Assembly (NCBI RefSeq): GCF_050589825.1
Contig: NZ_JBNGOZ010000002.1
Span: forward strand, 310,001-374,000
Direction: 5' to 3'
Source: Carboxylicivirga longa
GTDB taxonomy: Bacteria; Bacteroidota; Bacteroidia; Bacteroidales; Marinilabiliaceae
DNA: 64,000 nucleotides
Position numbers and translations under genes: made by a program. Shown here piece by piece: positions 52,949 through 63,145 of the stretch (position 1 is its first letter; every line of letters starts with the position of its first letter). The notes under the pieces are model-generated. The model made no database searches and had not been told where the DNA came from. It was given only the letters and a program-made list of their open reading frames with translations.

Positions 52949-53959
52949 TTAATTGACAGGGTATTTTTTCAGAAAGGCTTTTGCTTTCATCAGAAAATCG
53001 ACATACTGAGCCCGACGGTAGGCATGCGGATCATCAACATTCTTTTTACACAGCTTCCCTTTAAAGTCGTCTATCTTATCATAGCCCTTCTCTTTCATCC
53101 ACTCCTGAAGCTCATCAAGCATGCGGGTTATCTGTATTACACCATTTTTATAGATAGTACTCACTACCTGCACGGCATCAGCGCCGGCCAGCAGCATGGT
53201 AATCATATCTTCACCATCGTGAATACCTGTATTGCTGCAAATATTTCCGTTAAGATTACAGGATAACATACCGGCAAAGCGCAAAGGCAACCGATTATCG
53301 CCCTTTTGACTCAGATTATAAGGCATTTTCAGTTTTTCCTCCTTGATGTCAATATCCGGCTGGAAAAGTCGGTTGAAAAGCACAAAGGCTTCGGCACCGT
53401 TGCGATCCATACGATATACCACATTCATCATATTGGTGTAAAACGGACTGAGTTTCACGCTTATCGGAATATTCACTGCGTCTCTCACCTTTTTCAGAAC
53501 CTCTATTTGCTGATTTTCAATGTCCGCAGGGGTCTTTTCCACATCCGATATGGCAGCGTAAAAATTCAATTCAAGTCCATCAATACCGGTGTCTTCCAGA
53601 TGTTTGGCATATTCCACCCAGCTAACATCGTAGGTACAATTCAAACTGGCAAATACCGGAATAGAAACGCTCTCCTTTAACTTTTTCAGCGCCATAAGGT
53701 GAGCTTTGGGACCAGAATGTTCAATATTGGGAAACAGGGTGGTCATTTCGGCATGGATGTCGTCAAACTCATGAAGCTCCTCTTCCAATTCTGCAGCCTC
53801 CAAGTGCAGTTGTTCTTCAAACAGCGATTTATAAACAATCGCAGCAGCACCTGCATCTTCTAGTTTCTTGGCCATTTTAAGGTCTAAAACCAGGTTGCTG
53901 GCACCAATAATAATGGGATTTTTCAGTTCAATCCCCATGTAAGTGGTTTTTAAATCCAT
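52949..53959 (-). CDS. Dihydroorotate-dehydrogenase-like flavoprotein
   Basis: A 336-residue FMN-type TIM-barrel protein. TYMGIELKNPIIIGASNLV at about 5-23 is the usual N-terminal stretch, ISVKLSPFYTNMMNV at about 171-185 carries a flavin/substrate Lys, and SCNLNGNICSNTGIHDGED and GADAVQVVSTIYKNG mark the phosphate-binding end. The family is related to DHODH and is common in anaerobic Bacteroidota, but it may not act in pyrimidine synthesis: catalytic loop residues differ from PyrD and no pyr genes are nearby. It stands alone between ppdK and nifJ with separate terminators. Substrate unsure. Confidence 0.82.
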   Translation of the reverse strand: MDLKTTYMGIELKNPIIIGASNLVLDLKMAKKLEDAGAAAIVYKSLFEEQLHLEAAELEEELHEFDDIHAEMTTLFPNIEHSGPKAHLMALKKLKESVSIPVFASLNCTYDVSWVEYAKHLEDTGIDGLELNFYAAISDVEKTPADIENQQIEVLKKVRDAVNIPISVKLSPFYTNMMNVVYRMDRNGAEAFVLFNRLFQPDIDIKEEKLKMPYNLSQKGDNRLPLRFAGMLSCNLNGNICSNTGIHDGEDMITMLLAGADAVQVVSTIYKNGVIQITRMLDELQEWMKEKGYDKIDDFKGKLCKKNVDDPHAYRRAQYVDFLMKAKAFLKKYPVN

Positions 53960-54082
53960 GTTAAAAGTACTATTAAAGGGTTACATAACTACTTATCTTT
54001 CAATTAACACAGTTTAATGTACAGCCTTTAATTGGTAAAATCAATGTTAATTTTACCGCACAGAAGAAATGGGAGATAAAAA

Positions 54083-54111
54083 AAGTCGCCCTGCACGAGG
54101 CAAGGCGACTT
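54083..54111 (-). terminator. Intrinsic terminator of nifJ
   Basis: AAGTCGCC and GGCGACTT form the stem; on the minus strand a run of seven T follows (CTTTTTTTATC). It lies about 26 bases after the nifJ stop. Confidence 0.85.
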
Positions 54112-54136
54112 AGTTTATATCAGATATGAACAATTA

Positions 54137-57100
54137 TTATTCAATCACTTCATACTCCATGTCGTTCAGACGCTTGTATGAGCTATAGCGCCACTTGGCA
54201 TTCTTCTCTGATTCGCTAAAGAGCACCTTCGCCTCTTCGGGGAATGACTTGGCCAATGCTGTATATCGCACCTCATTCATCAGGAAGCTTTGGAACTTAT
54301 CCCATTGTGGAGGCTTAGAGTCCAGGGTAAACGGATTCTTACCCTCTTCTTCCAACATTGGGTTATAGCGGAACAGATGCCAGTAACCACACTCAACGGC
54401 AGCCTTACCTTCGGCCTGTGTTTTACCCATACCGGTTTTCAAACCGTGAGCAATACATGGCGAATAAGCGATAATAAGCGATGGACCCGGATAGGCCTCA
54501 GCCTCTTTAAGCGCCTTGAAGTATTGCGCCTGATTGGCACCAATAGCTACCTGAGCCACATAAACATAACCGTAAGTAGTAGCCATCAAGCCAAGGTCTT
54601 TCTTACGAATGCGCTTACCGGAAGCAGCAAACTTAGCCACAGCACCCACCGGTGTTGACTTGGATGACTGACCACCGGTGTTAGAGTAAACCTCGGTATC
54701 CATTACCAGAATATTTACATCTTCGCCGGAAGCAATCACATGATCCAATCCTCCGTAACCGATATCGTAAGCCCAACCGTCACCACCGAAGATCCAGATT
54801 GACTTCTTAGACAGGTAATCCTTCAGTGCCAATATTTCTTTGGCCACAGGATGCGACTCATTGGCCAGAGCAGCTACTACCGCCTTAGATGCAGCAACAT
54901 TTTCGTTACCATTATCTTTGGTTGCGAACCACTTCTCAAAGGCTGCCTTAGTCTCAGCATTTACCTCTGCCATTGACTCATTCATCTTACGCTCGATGCG
55001 CTCGCGTAACTTATTAACACCAGTAGCCATACCCAGACCATACTCGGCGTTGTCTTCAAACAATGAGTTTGCCCAGGCCGGACCTTTACCCTCTTTATTA
55101 GTACAGTAAGGTGTGGCGGGAGCCGAACCTCCATAAATAGATGAACAACCCGTAGCGTTAGCCACCATCATACGATCGCCAAACAATTGAGTAATCAGCT
55201 TAATATAAGGTGTTTCACCACAACCGGCACAAGCTCCTGAGAACTCAAACAAAGGCTGGGCGAACTGGGAAGCTTTCACATTCATGTCTTTAGGCATGAT
55301 ATGGTCTTTGATCGACACTTCTTCCACCATATAGTCCCAACGTGCTACTTCTGCTTTTTGGGTCTCAAGCGGCTTCATTTCCAACGCTTTGTTCTTGGCT
55401 GGACAAACATCGGCACAGTTACCACAACCTGTACAGTCTAAGGCACTTACCTGAATGCGATATTGCAGGCCGTCGAATCCTTTACCGTTGGCTTTCTTAG
55501 TAGCAGTTCCTTCAGGGGCACCTGCCAACTCTTTTTCATCGAGCAAATAAGGACGAATGGCAGCATGCGGACATACATAGGCACACTGGTTACACTGGAT
55601 ACAGTTATCCACATTCCACTCAGGAATATCAACCGCTACACCGCGCTTCTCAAAGGCTGTTGTTCCGGCAGGCAAAGTACCGTCTTCGCGACCTTTAAAA
55701 ATACTCACCGGCAGGTCGTCACCTTTTTGTGCATTCACAGGGAACACAAAGTCTTTAATAAACTGAGGCGCCTTTTCGTTGGTTGGGAATACCACCTCAG
55801 CGGCTTCATTGGCCCATGATGCAGGAATGGTAATCTCATTCACAGCGCCTCCTTTGTCAACAGCCTGATAGTTCATGTTAACAATGGTCTCGCCTTTTTT
55901 GCCAAAGGTTTTTACAATGGCTTTCTTCATCTGTTCAACCGCCAGATCGTAAGGTATTACGTTAGCAATTTTAAAGAAGGCCGACTGCATAATGGTATTG
56001 GTGCGGTTACCCAGACCAATCTCCTTGGCAATATGGGTTGCATCAATGGTATAGAATTTAATTTTATGATCTGCAATATAGCGCTTCACGAAAGCAGGAA
56101 GGTTACTTTCCAGCTCTGCCTCGCTCCACGAGCAGTTGAGCAGGAAGGTACCGCCATCTTTAAGACCTTTGAGCATGTCGTACATGTTCAAATAGGCCGG
56201 TACGTGACATGCCACCAGGTCAGGTGTATTAACCAGATATGGCGAGCGAATAGGTGTATCACCAAAGCGCAGGTGAGAAATGGTAATACCCCCTGATTTC
56301 TTTGAATCGTAGGCAAAATAAGCCTGCGCATATTTATCGGTGTTATCACCAATAATTTTGATAGAGTTCTTGTTGGCACCAACAGTACCATCCGAACCTA
56401 AACCATAGAATTTACCTTCGAAAGTACCTTCATCACCTAATGAGAACTCAGGTAGCAAAGGCAGTGATGTATGCGTTACATCATCCACAATACCCACAGT
56501 AAACTGGTTCTTAGGCTCGTCTTTCTTTAAGTTTTCAAAAACGCTAAGCATCATGGCCGGCGTAGTATCTTTCGATGACAAACCATAGCGACCCCCCACA
56601 ATAACAGGAGCATTTTCCTTACCATAGAACAAGTCGCGAATATCAAGATACAAAGGATCACCATTAGCACCGGGCTCTTTGGTACGATCCAGTACAGCAA
56701 TTTTCTTGGCTGTTTTTGGGAAGGCCTCCATAAAATACTTGGCAGAGAAAGGACGATACAGGTGAACTGCAATCAATCCTACTTTTTCGCCTTTGGCTGT
56801 CAGGTCGTCAATTACCTCTTTAATAGTATCGGTAATAGAACCCATGGCCACAATAATGTTTTCAGCATCCTCAGCACCGTAGTAATCGAAAGGACGGTAC
56901 TTACGGCCGGTAATCTTGCTCAGCTCATCCATGTATTCAGCCACCATATCAGGCACTGCATCATAGAATGGGTTGGCCGCCTCACGAGCCTGGAAGTAGA
57001 TATCAGGGTTTTGAGCGGTACCGCGTGTAACAGGGTGCTCAGGGCTTAGTGCATTATTGCGGAAAGCCTGAAGTGCTTCCTGATCTACCAAGTGAGCCAG

Positions 57101-57676
57101 GTCTTCATTTTCAAGGGCTTCAATCTTCTGAATCTCGTGCGAAGTACGGAAACCATCAAAGAAATGCAAGAAAGGTACACGTGACTTAATCGAAACAAGG
57201 TGAGCCACCGCTGAAAGGTCCATCACTTCTTGTACCGAACCTGTTGCCAGCATGGCAAAACCTGTCTGACGTGTGGCCATCACATCGGAATGATCGCCGA
57301 AGATAGACAAGGCCTGCGCAGCCAAACTACGAGCACTTACGTGGAAGACACCGGGTAAAAGCTCACCCGAAATTTTGTACATATTAGGAATCATCAGTAA
57401 TAATCCCTGGGAGGCAGTAAAGGTCGACGTTAATGCACCCGCCTGTAATGAACCATGAACAGCACCTGCTGCTCCGGCCTCCGACTGCATCTCCTCAACT
57501 TTTACGGTTTCACCGAAGATATTTTTTTTTCCGGCTGCAGCCCATTCATCCACATTTTCCGCCATGTTCGACGATGGCGTAATAGGATAGATAGCCGCCA
57601 CTTCGCTGAACATATACGCGATATGTGCAGCGGCATGGTTACCATCACATGTAATAAACTTTTTTTCTTTAGCCAT
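54137..57676 (-). CDS. nifJ: Pyruvate:ferredoxin (flavodoxin) oxidoreductase, single chain
   Basis: An 1179-residue enzyme oxidising pyruvate and CoA to acetyl-CoA, CO2 and reduced ferredoxin. The alpha-like N-terminal domain has YPITPSSNMAENVDEWAA at about 35-52. Two [4Fe-4S] motifs are visible, CIQCNQCAYVCPHAAIRP (about 690) and CTGCGNCADVCPAKNKALEM (about 745). The thiamine diphosphate domain has ACAGCGETPYIKLITQLFGD and GCSSIYGGSAPATPY, with GGDGWAYDIGYGGLDHVIAS holding the Mg site near 980. All domains are in one chain of normal length. An A9 tract lies near residue 50. The gene has its own terminator. It implies an anaerobic energy metabolism, consistent with ppdK nearby. Confidence 0.97.
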   Translation of the reverse strand: MAKEKKFITCDGNHAAAHIAYMFSEVAAIYPITPSSNMAENVDEWAAAGKKNIFGETVKVEEMQSEAGAAGAVHGSLQAGALTSTFTASQGLLLMIPNMYKISGELLPGVFHVSARSLAAQALSIFGDHSDVMATRQTGFAMLATGSVQEVMDLSAVAHLVSIKSRVPFLHFFDGFRTSHEIQKIEALENEDLAHLVDQEALQAFRNNALSPEHPVTRGTAQNPDIYFQAREAANPFYDAVPDMVAEYMDELSKITGRKYRPFDYYGAEDAENIIVAMGSITDTIKEVIDDLTAKGEKVGLIAVHLYRPFSAKYFMEAFPKTAKKIAVLDRTKEPGANGDPLYLDIRDLFYGKENAPVIVGGRYGLSSKDTTPAMMLSVFENLKKDEPKNQFTVGIVDDVTHTSLPLLPEFSLGDEGTFEGKFYGLGSDGTVGANKNSIKIIGDNTDKYAQAYFAYDSKKSGGITISHLRFGDTPIRSPYLVNTPDLVACHVPAYLNMYDMLKGLKDGGTFLLNCSWSEAELESNLPAFVKRYIADHKIKFYTIDATHIAKEIGLGNRTNTIMQSAFFKIANVIPYDLAVEQMKKAIVKTFGKKGETIVNMNYQAVDKGGAVNEITIPASWANEAAEVVFPTNEKAPQFIKDFVFPVNAQKGDDLPVSIFKGREDGTLPAGTTAFEKRGVAVDIPEWNVDNCIQCNQCAYVCPHAAIRPYLLDEKELAGAPEGTATKKANGKGFDGLQYRIQVSALDCTGCGNCADVCPAKNKALEMKPLETQKAEVARWDYMVEEVSIKDHIMPKDMNVKASQFAQPLFEFSGACAGCGETPYIKLITQLFGDRMMVANATGCSSIYGGSAPATPYCTNKEGKGPAWANSLFEDNAEYGLGMATGVNKLRERIERKMNESMAEVNAETKAAFEKWFATKDNGNENVAASKAVVAALANESHPVAKEILALKDYLSKKSIWIFGGDGWAYDIGYGGLDHVIASGEDVNILVMDTEVYSNTGGQSSKSTPVGAVAKFAASGKRIRKKDLGLMATTYGYVYVAQVAIGANQAQYFKALKEAEAYPGPSLIIAYSPCIAHGLKTGMGKTQAEGKAAVECGYWHLFRYNPMLEEEGKNPFTLDSKPPQWDKFQSFLMNEVRYTALAKSFPEEAKVLFSESEKNAKWRYSSYKRLNDMEYEVIE

Positions 57677-57846
57677 TTTATATACTCCTAATAATTAATT
57701 GGTTATTATTCTAGTAGATTAAAAGACTGATAGAAGCTGAAACTATCTGACCATCGTCCGATAACGGTTTCAATACCTGCGATCCATCTGTCATCCTAAT
57801 CATATCTTATCCTATATATTAATTCTAAAAGTCAATCAGTTGTTTA

Positions 57847-59022
57847 TCAATACAGAAAACCAAAGAGCCACAAGGGTATGCGTTTATCATCGCCCACCTC
57901 CAGCATCTGATGGGCTAAAAACTCTTTCTCGCCCGGGGTATGCTTCATCATGGAATCATCACCCACATGAAAATGCCACTCATTATCCACCTTAAAATCC
58001 CCTACTTTAGATACATTGACCTGATGCCGGTAACTCAACTGATTCAGAAAAAAGGTGCGATTCATGTTTAACTGATTGACAGCACCATGCGTCATTGAGT
58101 AATAAACATTAGGGTTGTGAACGTATATCTTCGAGGGCTTTTTCGATGACTCACTATCTTCATACAGGAGATTGATCAACCGACCATTTTTCAGATAATT
58201 CAAATAATTCATCACAGTGGCTCTCGACGTTTCGATCACCTGACTCAGGCGACTCACGTTAGGTTGAAGGGGTGCCGTTTTGGCAATGGCGTAAAGTAAT
58301 TTACGCAATTTAGGCAAATACTTCAATTCAATCTGTTCCAGGTATGAAATATCGATCTCCAGTATCAGGTTAATATTCTTCACCACGTTCTCGGCATAGT
58401 TGTGCTTTTCCAGAAAAAAGGGATAATAGCCATGCTCCAGGTAATCGTTAAAGTAAGCTAGAGGGCGCACCTTCGAACTTATCTCTGCACTTATCTCGCG
58501 ATGATTGGTCAGAATGTCGTCCAGCGAGCAGATGGGAAATTTATTTTTCGTCACCTCATTCAAGTTCTCCCGGAAAGAAAAGCCATCAAGACGATAAACA
58601 GCGACACATCCATTCAAGTCGTTATTCTGATCTAAAAGCCGCATGACCGCCGAGCCACTGAATACAATCTTTAAATCCTTAAAATTATCGTAGCAATAAC
58701 GCAATTCTTGAGACCAACCCGGATATTTATAAACCTGATCGAGTATTAGTGTTTTACCACCCTTCTTTCGAAACTCATCGGCAAATGAAATAATGCTGCG
58801 CTCGGTAAAGTAAAGGTTGTTTAAATTTACATACAGGCAACTTTTATGCATACCAAAACGCGACTTGGCGTAATCCAGCAAAAAAGTTGTCTTACCCACA
58901 CCCCTGGAACCTTTAATACCAATGAGCCGCTGATTCCAATCAATTTCATTCATTAATTCGCGGCGCACAGGCGTGCCAAGATGCTCTATAAGATATCGAT
59001 GAGTTTCAAAAAATGATTGCAT
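57847..59022 (-). CDS. AAA-type ATPase with DUF4143-like C-terminus
   Basis: A 391-residue protein of the AAA_14 type that is widespread in Bacteroidota. Walker A is IGIKGSRGVGKTTFL at about 33-47. Walker B is KTLILDQVYKYPGW at about 90-103, where Gln stands where the usual motif has Glu (LDEVHK). FSGSAVMRLL is the sensor-1 region. A winged-helix-like part (RLSQVIETSRATVMNYLNYL) and a C-terminal PD-(D/E)xK-like fold (GDFKVDNEWHFHVGD) follow. Family members are of unknown role. It has a good promoter at 59041-59072 and no co-transcribed neighbour. Hydrolysis may be impaired by the Gln, or the subfamily may use it normally. Confidence 0.75.
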   Translation of the reverse strand: MQSFFETHRYLIEHLGTPVRRELMNEIDWNQRLIGIKGSRGVGKTTFLLDYAKSRFGMHKSCLYVNLNNLYFTERSIISFADEFRKKGGKTLILDQVYKYPGWSQELRYCYDNFKDLKIVFSGSAVMRLLDQNNDLNGCVAVYRLDGFSFRENLNEVTKNKFPICSLDDILTNHREISAEISSKVRPLAYFNDYLEHGYYPFFLEKHNYAENVVKNINLILEIDISYLEQIELKYLPKLRKLLYAIAKTAPLQPNVSRLSQVIETSRATVMNYLNYLKNGRLINLLYEDSESSKKPSKIYVHNPNVYYSMTHGAVNQLNMNRTFFLNQLSYRHQVNVSKVGDFKVDNEWHFHVGDDSMMKHTPGEKEFLAHQMLEVGDDKRIPLWLFGFLY

Positions 59023-59453
59023 TTCTAATAATTATACTTGCAAATCTAAACTCTTATCGGAATAAATTGCAAACTCTACATTACAATTTTCAGAAACCCG
59101 TGCTATTTATAATTAATAAAAATAACCACAACAACACTTTCATTTTCAATGCTAAATTGAAGAAATATTTCCATATTGAAAGTGGAAATTGTTCGTTATT
59201 AATCCGCTGCGGATATTTTTTATTCAATTAATTTGCTTTTTAGCACTCAAAAAATTATCTAAAACGAGTTGTTCAGTTAACGCCTCACTCCTTATTCTCA
59301 TCTTTAGAAAGCATAATGGAAAAAAAAAGATAGAAATAGAAAAGCTTGAAAATGGTTTGGCCATAAAACTGGATTTTTTCCATCTTTTTAAACAAATGAA
59401 CCCATTCAATCCAACCATCATGCATTAGTTTTACCACATAAAACACAGCAAAC
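59023..59453. other. Intergenic region of about 430 bases between divergent genes
   Basis: AT-rich. It holds the promoter of the AAA-type ATPase gene (59041-59072) on the left and must hold that of the beta-mannosidase gene on the right, although I see no full TAnnTTTG match there. Short open frames on both strands lack recognisable content. Confidence 0.6.
59041..59072 (-). promoter_or_regulatory. Candidate promoter of the AAA-type ATPase gene
   Basis: On the minus strand TTG (59072-59070) is followed after 21 bases by TAGATTTG (59048-59041), an exact match to TTG-N17-23-TAnnTTTG, 18 bases before the ATG. Confidence 0.65.
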
Positions 59454-62033
59454 ATGAAACTATTTTTTTACGGACTACTATTATCCATCCTTGGAGGACT
59501 CTACTCGTGCGCACCACAAGCCACCAAGGAGTCGCATACAAGCATTACCATTGATAGCGGCTGGCAATTTAGCGAAGTTGATAAAAACGAATGGCGCAAC
59601 GCCAGTGTGCCGGGTTGCGTACATACCGATCTGCTCAGTCACGACCTGATTGAAGATCCCTTTTACCGCTTAAATGAACACGACCTGCAATGGATCGACA
59701 AGAAAGACTGGGAGTATAAAACCACATTTACCCTGGATCAATCAACTCTCGACAAAGATCAGATAGAGCTTCATTTTGCAGGCCTGGATACCTATGCCGA
59801 CGTTTACCTTAATGGCGAACTGATATTGAAGGCCGACAATATGTTCAGAGGCTGGACCAAAACCGTTAAACAGCTACTGAAGGTGGGTGATAACAACCTT
59901 CGTATACTCTTTCACTCACCCATCAAGATGGGACTCGAAATATACGATAACTACCCCTACGTGGTGCAGTCATCTGCCAACGACCTGGCAAAAATTGGCA
60001 AAGTGCCGGGCGAGAAATGGGTAAGCCCACATGTACGCAAGGCACCCTACCACTTTGGCTGGGACTGGGGACCGCGCCTGGTAACGTCGGGAATATGGGA
60101 ACCCATTACGCTGAAAGCCTGGAATACTGCACAAATTACCTCCATCCATACCCAACAAAAAACCTTAAATGATGAGCAGGCAAAGCTGAGCGCAGTATTT
60201 GAAATTGAAGCCCTGAATGAAGAAACAGCGTCTTTAACAGTGCGTATAGATGGCGAAACCCTTGCCAATGAAGAAGTGCAGCTGAAAAAGGGTCGTCACA
60301 CTTACCCGGTGGATTTTCAAATTGATCAGCCGAAACGTTGGTGGACAAATGGACTGGGCGAAGCGCACCTCTACACTTTAAAAGGAGAACTAAAAACAAA
60401 GGCCGGCACCGAGACCTTTGGACACCAGTTGGGGCTCAGGACTATTGAACTGGTGCGCGAAGACGATGAAGTAGGACGCTCTTTCTACTTTAAACTGAAC
60501 GGACAGCCTGTATTTATGAAAGGTGCTAACTACATCCCCAACGATGTGTTTCTGGATCGTGTGACACCCGAGAAATATGAGCACATTATAAAATCGGCGG
60601 TGGACTGTAATTTTAATATGCTGCGCGTATGGGGTGGTGGCATCTACGAAAAAGAAATTTTCTACGACCTGTGCGATCAATATGGCATCCTGGTATGGCA
60701 AGACTTTATGTTTGCCTGCAATATGTATCCGGGCGATGACGCCTTTCTTGAAAGTGTGAAGCACGAGGCTGAATACAATGTACGACGGCTACGTAACCAC
60801 CCCAGCATTGCCCTGTGGTGTGGTAATAACGAAATACTGGCAGCCTGGTTTGGCTGGGGTTGGAAAGAGGATAACGAGAAGAAGCAACCCGAAGGCGCCA
60901 AAGCCATGTGGCAGGCCTATAAAGACATCTTTTTAGACATACTGCCCAAGGCCGTGGCGGCGCACGATCCGGCCAAACAATACTGGGCATCGAGCCCGCA
61001 GGCGGGCGATACTATTCGCACCAATAAGATCGATGGCGACGAGCACGACTGGCGTATCTGGTTCCAGGATGTACCTTTTATCACCTATCATGATGGGGCA
61101 GCACGTTTTGTGAGTGAATATGGATTTCAGTCCTTCCCTGAGCTGAAAACCGTGAAAAAATATACCACACCGGAAGATTACAACATCAACTCCGAAGTGA
61201 TGAAGTCGCACCAGCGATCTTTTATTGGCAATGGCGCCATCAAGCGTTATATGGATAACTACTATCGTAATCCAAAGGATTTTGAATCTTTCTTGTATGT
61301 GGGTCTATTGCTGCAAGCCGAAGGTATAAGAACCGGCATTGAGGGACACCGCATTAATATGCCCACTACCATGGGAAGTCTTTACTGGCAGCTGAATGAT
61401 GTGTGGCCGGCAGCATCGTGGTCAAGCATCGACTATTACGGCAACTGGAAAGCCCTGCAATACTACACCCGCAAAGCTTTTGCTCCTCTCATCGCCGTGC
61501 CCGACACCAAAACAGACGATCTGCTGATTTACACAGTATCTGATCAGTTTGAGGATCAGAAAGGACAGTTGGAACTTGAGATACTGGATTTCAACGGTAA
61601 GCAGCTTTGGGCACACAGTTCAGAAATAAATATTAAAGCCAATACATCCAGCATAGCCTTTAAAAAATCACTTAAATCGGTACTGAAGGGCATTGACACC
61701 AAAAATGCTGTATTATCAACAAAATTAATGGTTGAAGGCGAAGCAGTTTATACAAGCACTTTCTACTTTAAAGCGGCCAAAGACCTGACGCTGCCAACAC
61801 CCCAGCTGACAGCAGAAGTTGAGAAGATTGCCGAGGGATACAAAATTACCGTGAGCACCGACAAACTGGCCAAAAATGTATATTTAAGCTATGACGATGC
61901 AGAAGGCTGGTTCTCGGACAATTATTTCGATTTGCTGCCCGGACAATCACAGACCCTTGTATTTGAAACCAAGGCTAACATTAATAAGCTCAAGGAGAAA
62001 CTACTGATACGCAGCCTTCAGGATACTTATTAA
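59454..62033 (+). CDS. Beta-mannosidase, glycoside hydrolase family 2 (lipoprotein)
   Basis: An 859-residue exported lipoprotein: lipobox GLYSC (Cys19). The GH2 sugar-binding domain (WQFSEVDKNEWRNASVPGCV at about 36-55, LHFAGLDTYADVYLNGELIL) is followed by the immunoglobulin-like domain and the TIM barrel. The acid/base Glu is in LWCGNNEILAAWFGWGW at about 457-473, and the nucleophile Glu is in RFVSEYGFQSFPEL near 545-558. FMKGANYIPNDVF and NMLRVWGGGIYEKEIFYDLC are typical of mannosidases in GH2. It would release mannose from mannosides outside or in the periplasm. It faces manA and a ROK kinase, a sensible mannose-use module, across a strong terminator. Confidence 0.92.
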   Translation: MKLFFYGLLLSILGGLYSCAPQATKESHTSITIDSGWQFSEVDKNEWRNASVPGCVHTDLLSHDLIEDPFYRLNEHDLQWIDKKDWEYKTTFTLDQSTLDKDQIELHFAGLDTYADVYLNGELILKADNMFRGWTKTVKQLLKVGDNNLRILFHSPIKMGLEIYDNYPYVVQSSANDLAKIGKVPGEKWVSPHVRKAPYHFGWDWGPRLVTSGIWEPITLKAWNTAQITSIHTQQKTLNDEQAKLSAVFEIEALNEETASLTVRIDGETLANEEVQLKKGRHTYPVDFQIDQPKRWWTNGLGEAHLYTLKGELKTKAGTETFGHQLGLRTIELVREDDEVGRSFYFKLNGQPVFMKGANYIPNDVFLDRVTPEKYEHIIKSAVDCNFNMLRVWGGGIYEKEIFYDLCDQYGILVWQDFMFACNMYPGDDAFLESVKHEAEYNVRRLRNHPSIALWCGNNEILAAWFGWGWKEDNEKKQPEGAKAMWQAYKDIFLDILPKAVAAHDPAKQYWASSPQAGDTIRTNKIDGDEHDWRIWFQDVPFITYHDGAARFVSEYGFQSFPELKTVKKYTTPEDYNINSEVMKSHQRSFIGNGAIKRYMDNYYRNPKDFESFLYVGLLLQAEGIRTGIEGHRINMPTTMGSLYWQLNDVWPAASWSSIDYYGNWKALQYYTRKAFAPLIAVPDTKTDDLLIYTVSDQFEDQKGQLELEILDFNGKQLWAHSSEINIKANTSSIAFKKSLKSVLKGIDTKNAVLSTKLMVEGEAVYTSTFYFKAAKDLTLPTPQLTAEVEKIAEGYKITVSTDKLAKNVYLSYDDAEGWFSDNYFDLLPGQSQTLVFETKANINKLKEKLLIRSLQDTY

Positions 62034-62062
62034 AACCTTAACAATGCCCTTGGGCAGAATAT

Positions 62063-62103
62063 AAAAAAGCGGTTCTCATCCTGATGATGAGAACCGCTTT
62101 TTT
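62063..62103. terminator. Strong bidirectional intrinsic terminator
   Basis: AAAAAAGCGGTTCTCATC and GATGAGAACCGCTTTTTT form an 18-bp perfect stem with loop CTGAT. The A and T runs serve termination in both directions, ending the beta-mannosidase (+) and manA (-) transcripts. Confidence 0.92.
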
Positions 62104-62119
62104 ATTCAGTTAACTGTGC

Positions 62120-63097
62120 TTAGGCTTCAATATACACTTCCAGTAACTTTGCCGTCCCTTCAGCACTTATCTCCACTTCATTGATGGCAGCCGGCAATAA
62201 AGTAGCCTCCATCTCTTTCAACTCAACATCAACACCATTGGCTTTGATAGTGCAAGCACCGCCTACGTTCATCAAAATAACGAAGGACTTCTTTTCACTG
62301 TAGTCCTTTTGTAAACCACCTTCTACCTGCAGCATATTAGTAGTAAAATACTGACAGGAAGCCACATTGACAGAGCTATTGACCACTGCCTGATAGTCCA
62401 CCTTACCCGATGCATCATCGGAGAAGTCCATGGCATCCATCGCTAATTCGTGGTGCAGCTCACGCGGATTACCAAACTTATCACGACGATCGAAATCATA
62501 AATTCGGTAGGTAATGTCCGAGGTTTGTTGAATCTCAGCAATCAGATTACCACTACCAATGGAATGCACCTTACCGGCAGGAATAAAAAAGGCATCGCCC
62601 TCGGCGGTCGGGTGCTTGGCCATCAGCTCCATTAGTTTACCCGATGAATGATAGGTCTCAAATTCCCCGGCCGTCGTTTTTTTGCTAAAGCCCGAAATCA
62701 AACCGGCACCCTTTTCGGCATCCACCACATACCACATTTCAGTTTTACCGAATGAATCGTGCTTCACCTTTGCCAATTCATCATCGGGATGTACCTGAAT
62801 AGACAGGTCGTCGTTGGCATCAATGTATTTGATCAACAGAGGAAAGTTAGTGCCAAACTGTTGATATACTTTCTCACCCAGTAGATCACCTTTGTAGGCC
62901 TCAATCAGTTCCAGCATGTTTTTCCCAGCCAGCTCACCATTGCTCACCACAGATAAATCATTCTTCAAGCCCGACACAGCAAAATTCTCACCGATCTTCA
63001 CGTCTTCAGCCACTTCAACATTTAGTTTCTGAGGTATTTTTTTACCTCCCCATATCATCTCTTTCAGAATGGGTTGAAATTTTAATGGATACAACAT
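62120..63097 (-). CDS. manA: Mannose-6-phosphate isomerase, type I
   Basis: A 325-residue zinc enzyme interconverting mannose 6-phosphate and fructose 6-phosphate. The metal-site motif IQVHPDDELAKVKHD is at about 98-112, GKTEMWYVVDAEKGAGLISG at about 116-135, and GDAFFIPAGKVHSIGSGNLI near 167-186. The C-terminal cupin-like part is short, as usual in Bacteroidota. It follows the ROK kinase by 48 bases and so probably shares its transcript; together with the facing beta-mannosidase it links mannoside breakdown to glycolysis. M6P could also feed GDP-sugars for EPS, but no gmd or manC is in the window. Confidence 0.93.
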   Translation of the reverse strand: MLYPLKFQPILKEMIWGGKKIPQKLNVEVAEDVKIGENFAVSGLKNDLSVVSNGELAGKNMLELIEAYKGDLLGEKVYQQFGTNFPLLIKYIDANDDLSIQVHPDDELAKVKHDSFGKTEMWYVVDAEKGAGLISGFSKKTTAGEFETYHSSGKLMELMAKHPTAEGDAFFIPAGKVHSIGSGNLIAEIQQTSDITYRIYDFDRRDKFGNPRELHHELAMDAMDFSDDASGKVDYQAVVNSSVNVASCQYFTTNMLQVEGGLQKDYSEKKSFVILMNVGGACTIKANGVDVELKEMEATLLPAAINEVEISAEGTAKLLEVYIEA

Positions 63098-63145
63098 TGT
63101 ATATTCTCCTTTTGTATGGTTATTATTCTATTTTAGTTCTCCCGC

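Noticed and set aside
55463..55819. Long + strand frame (118 codons) opposite nifJ
   Set aside because: Antisense shadow of a strongly conserved gene; no recognisable content. The same holds for many other antisense frames in the window.
57520..57540. A9 tract in nifJ as a phase switch
   Set aside because: An essential-type metabolic gene; used here as a control that A tracts alone are weak evidence.
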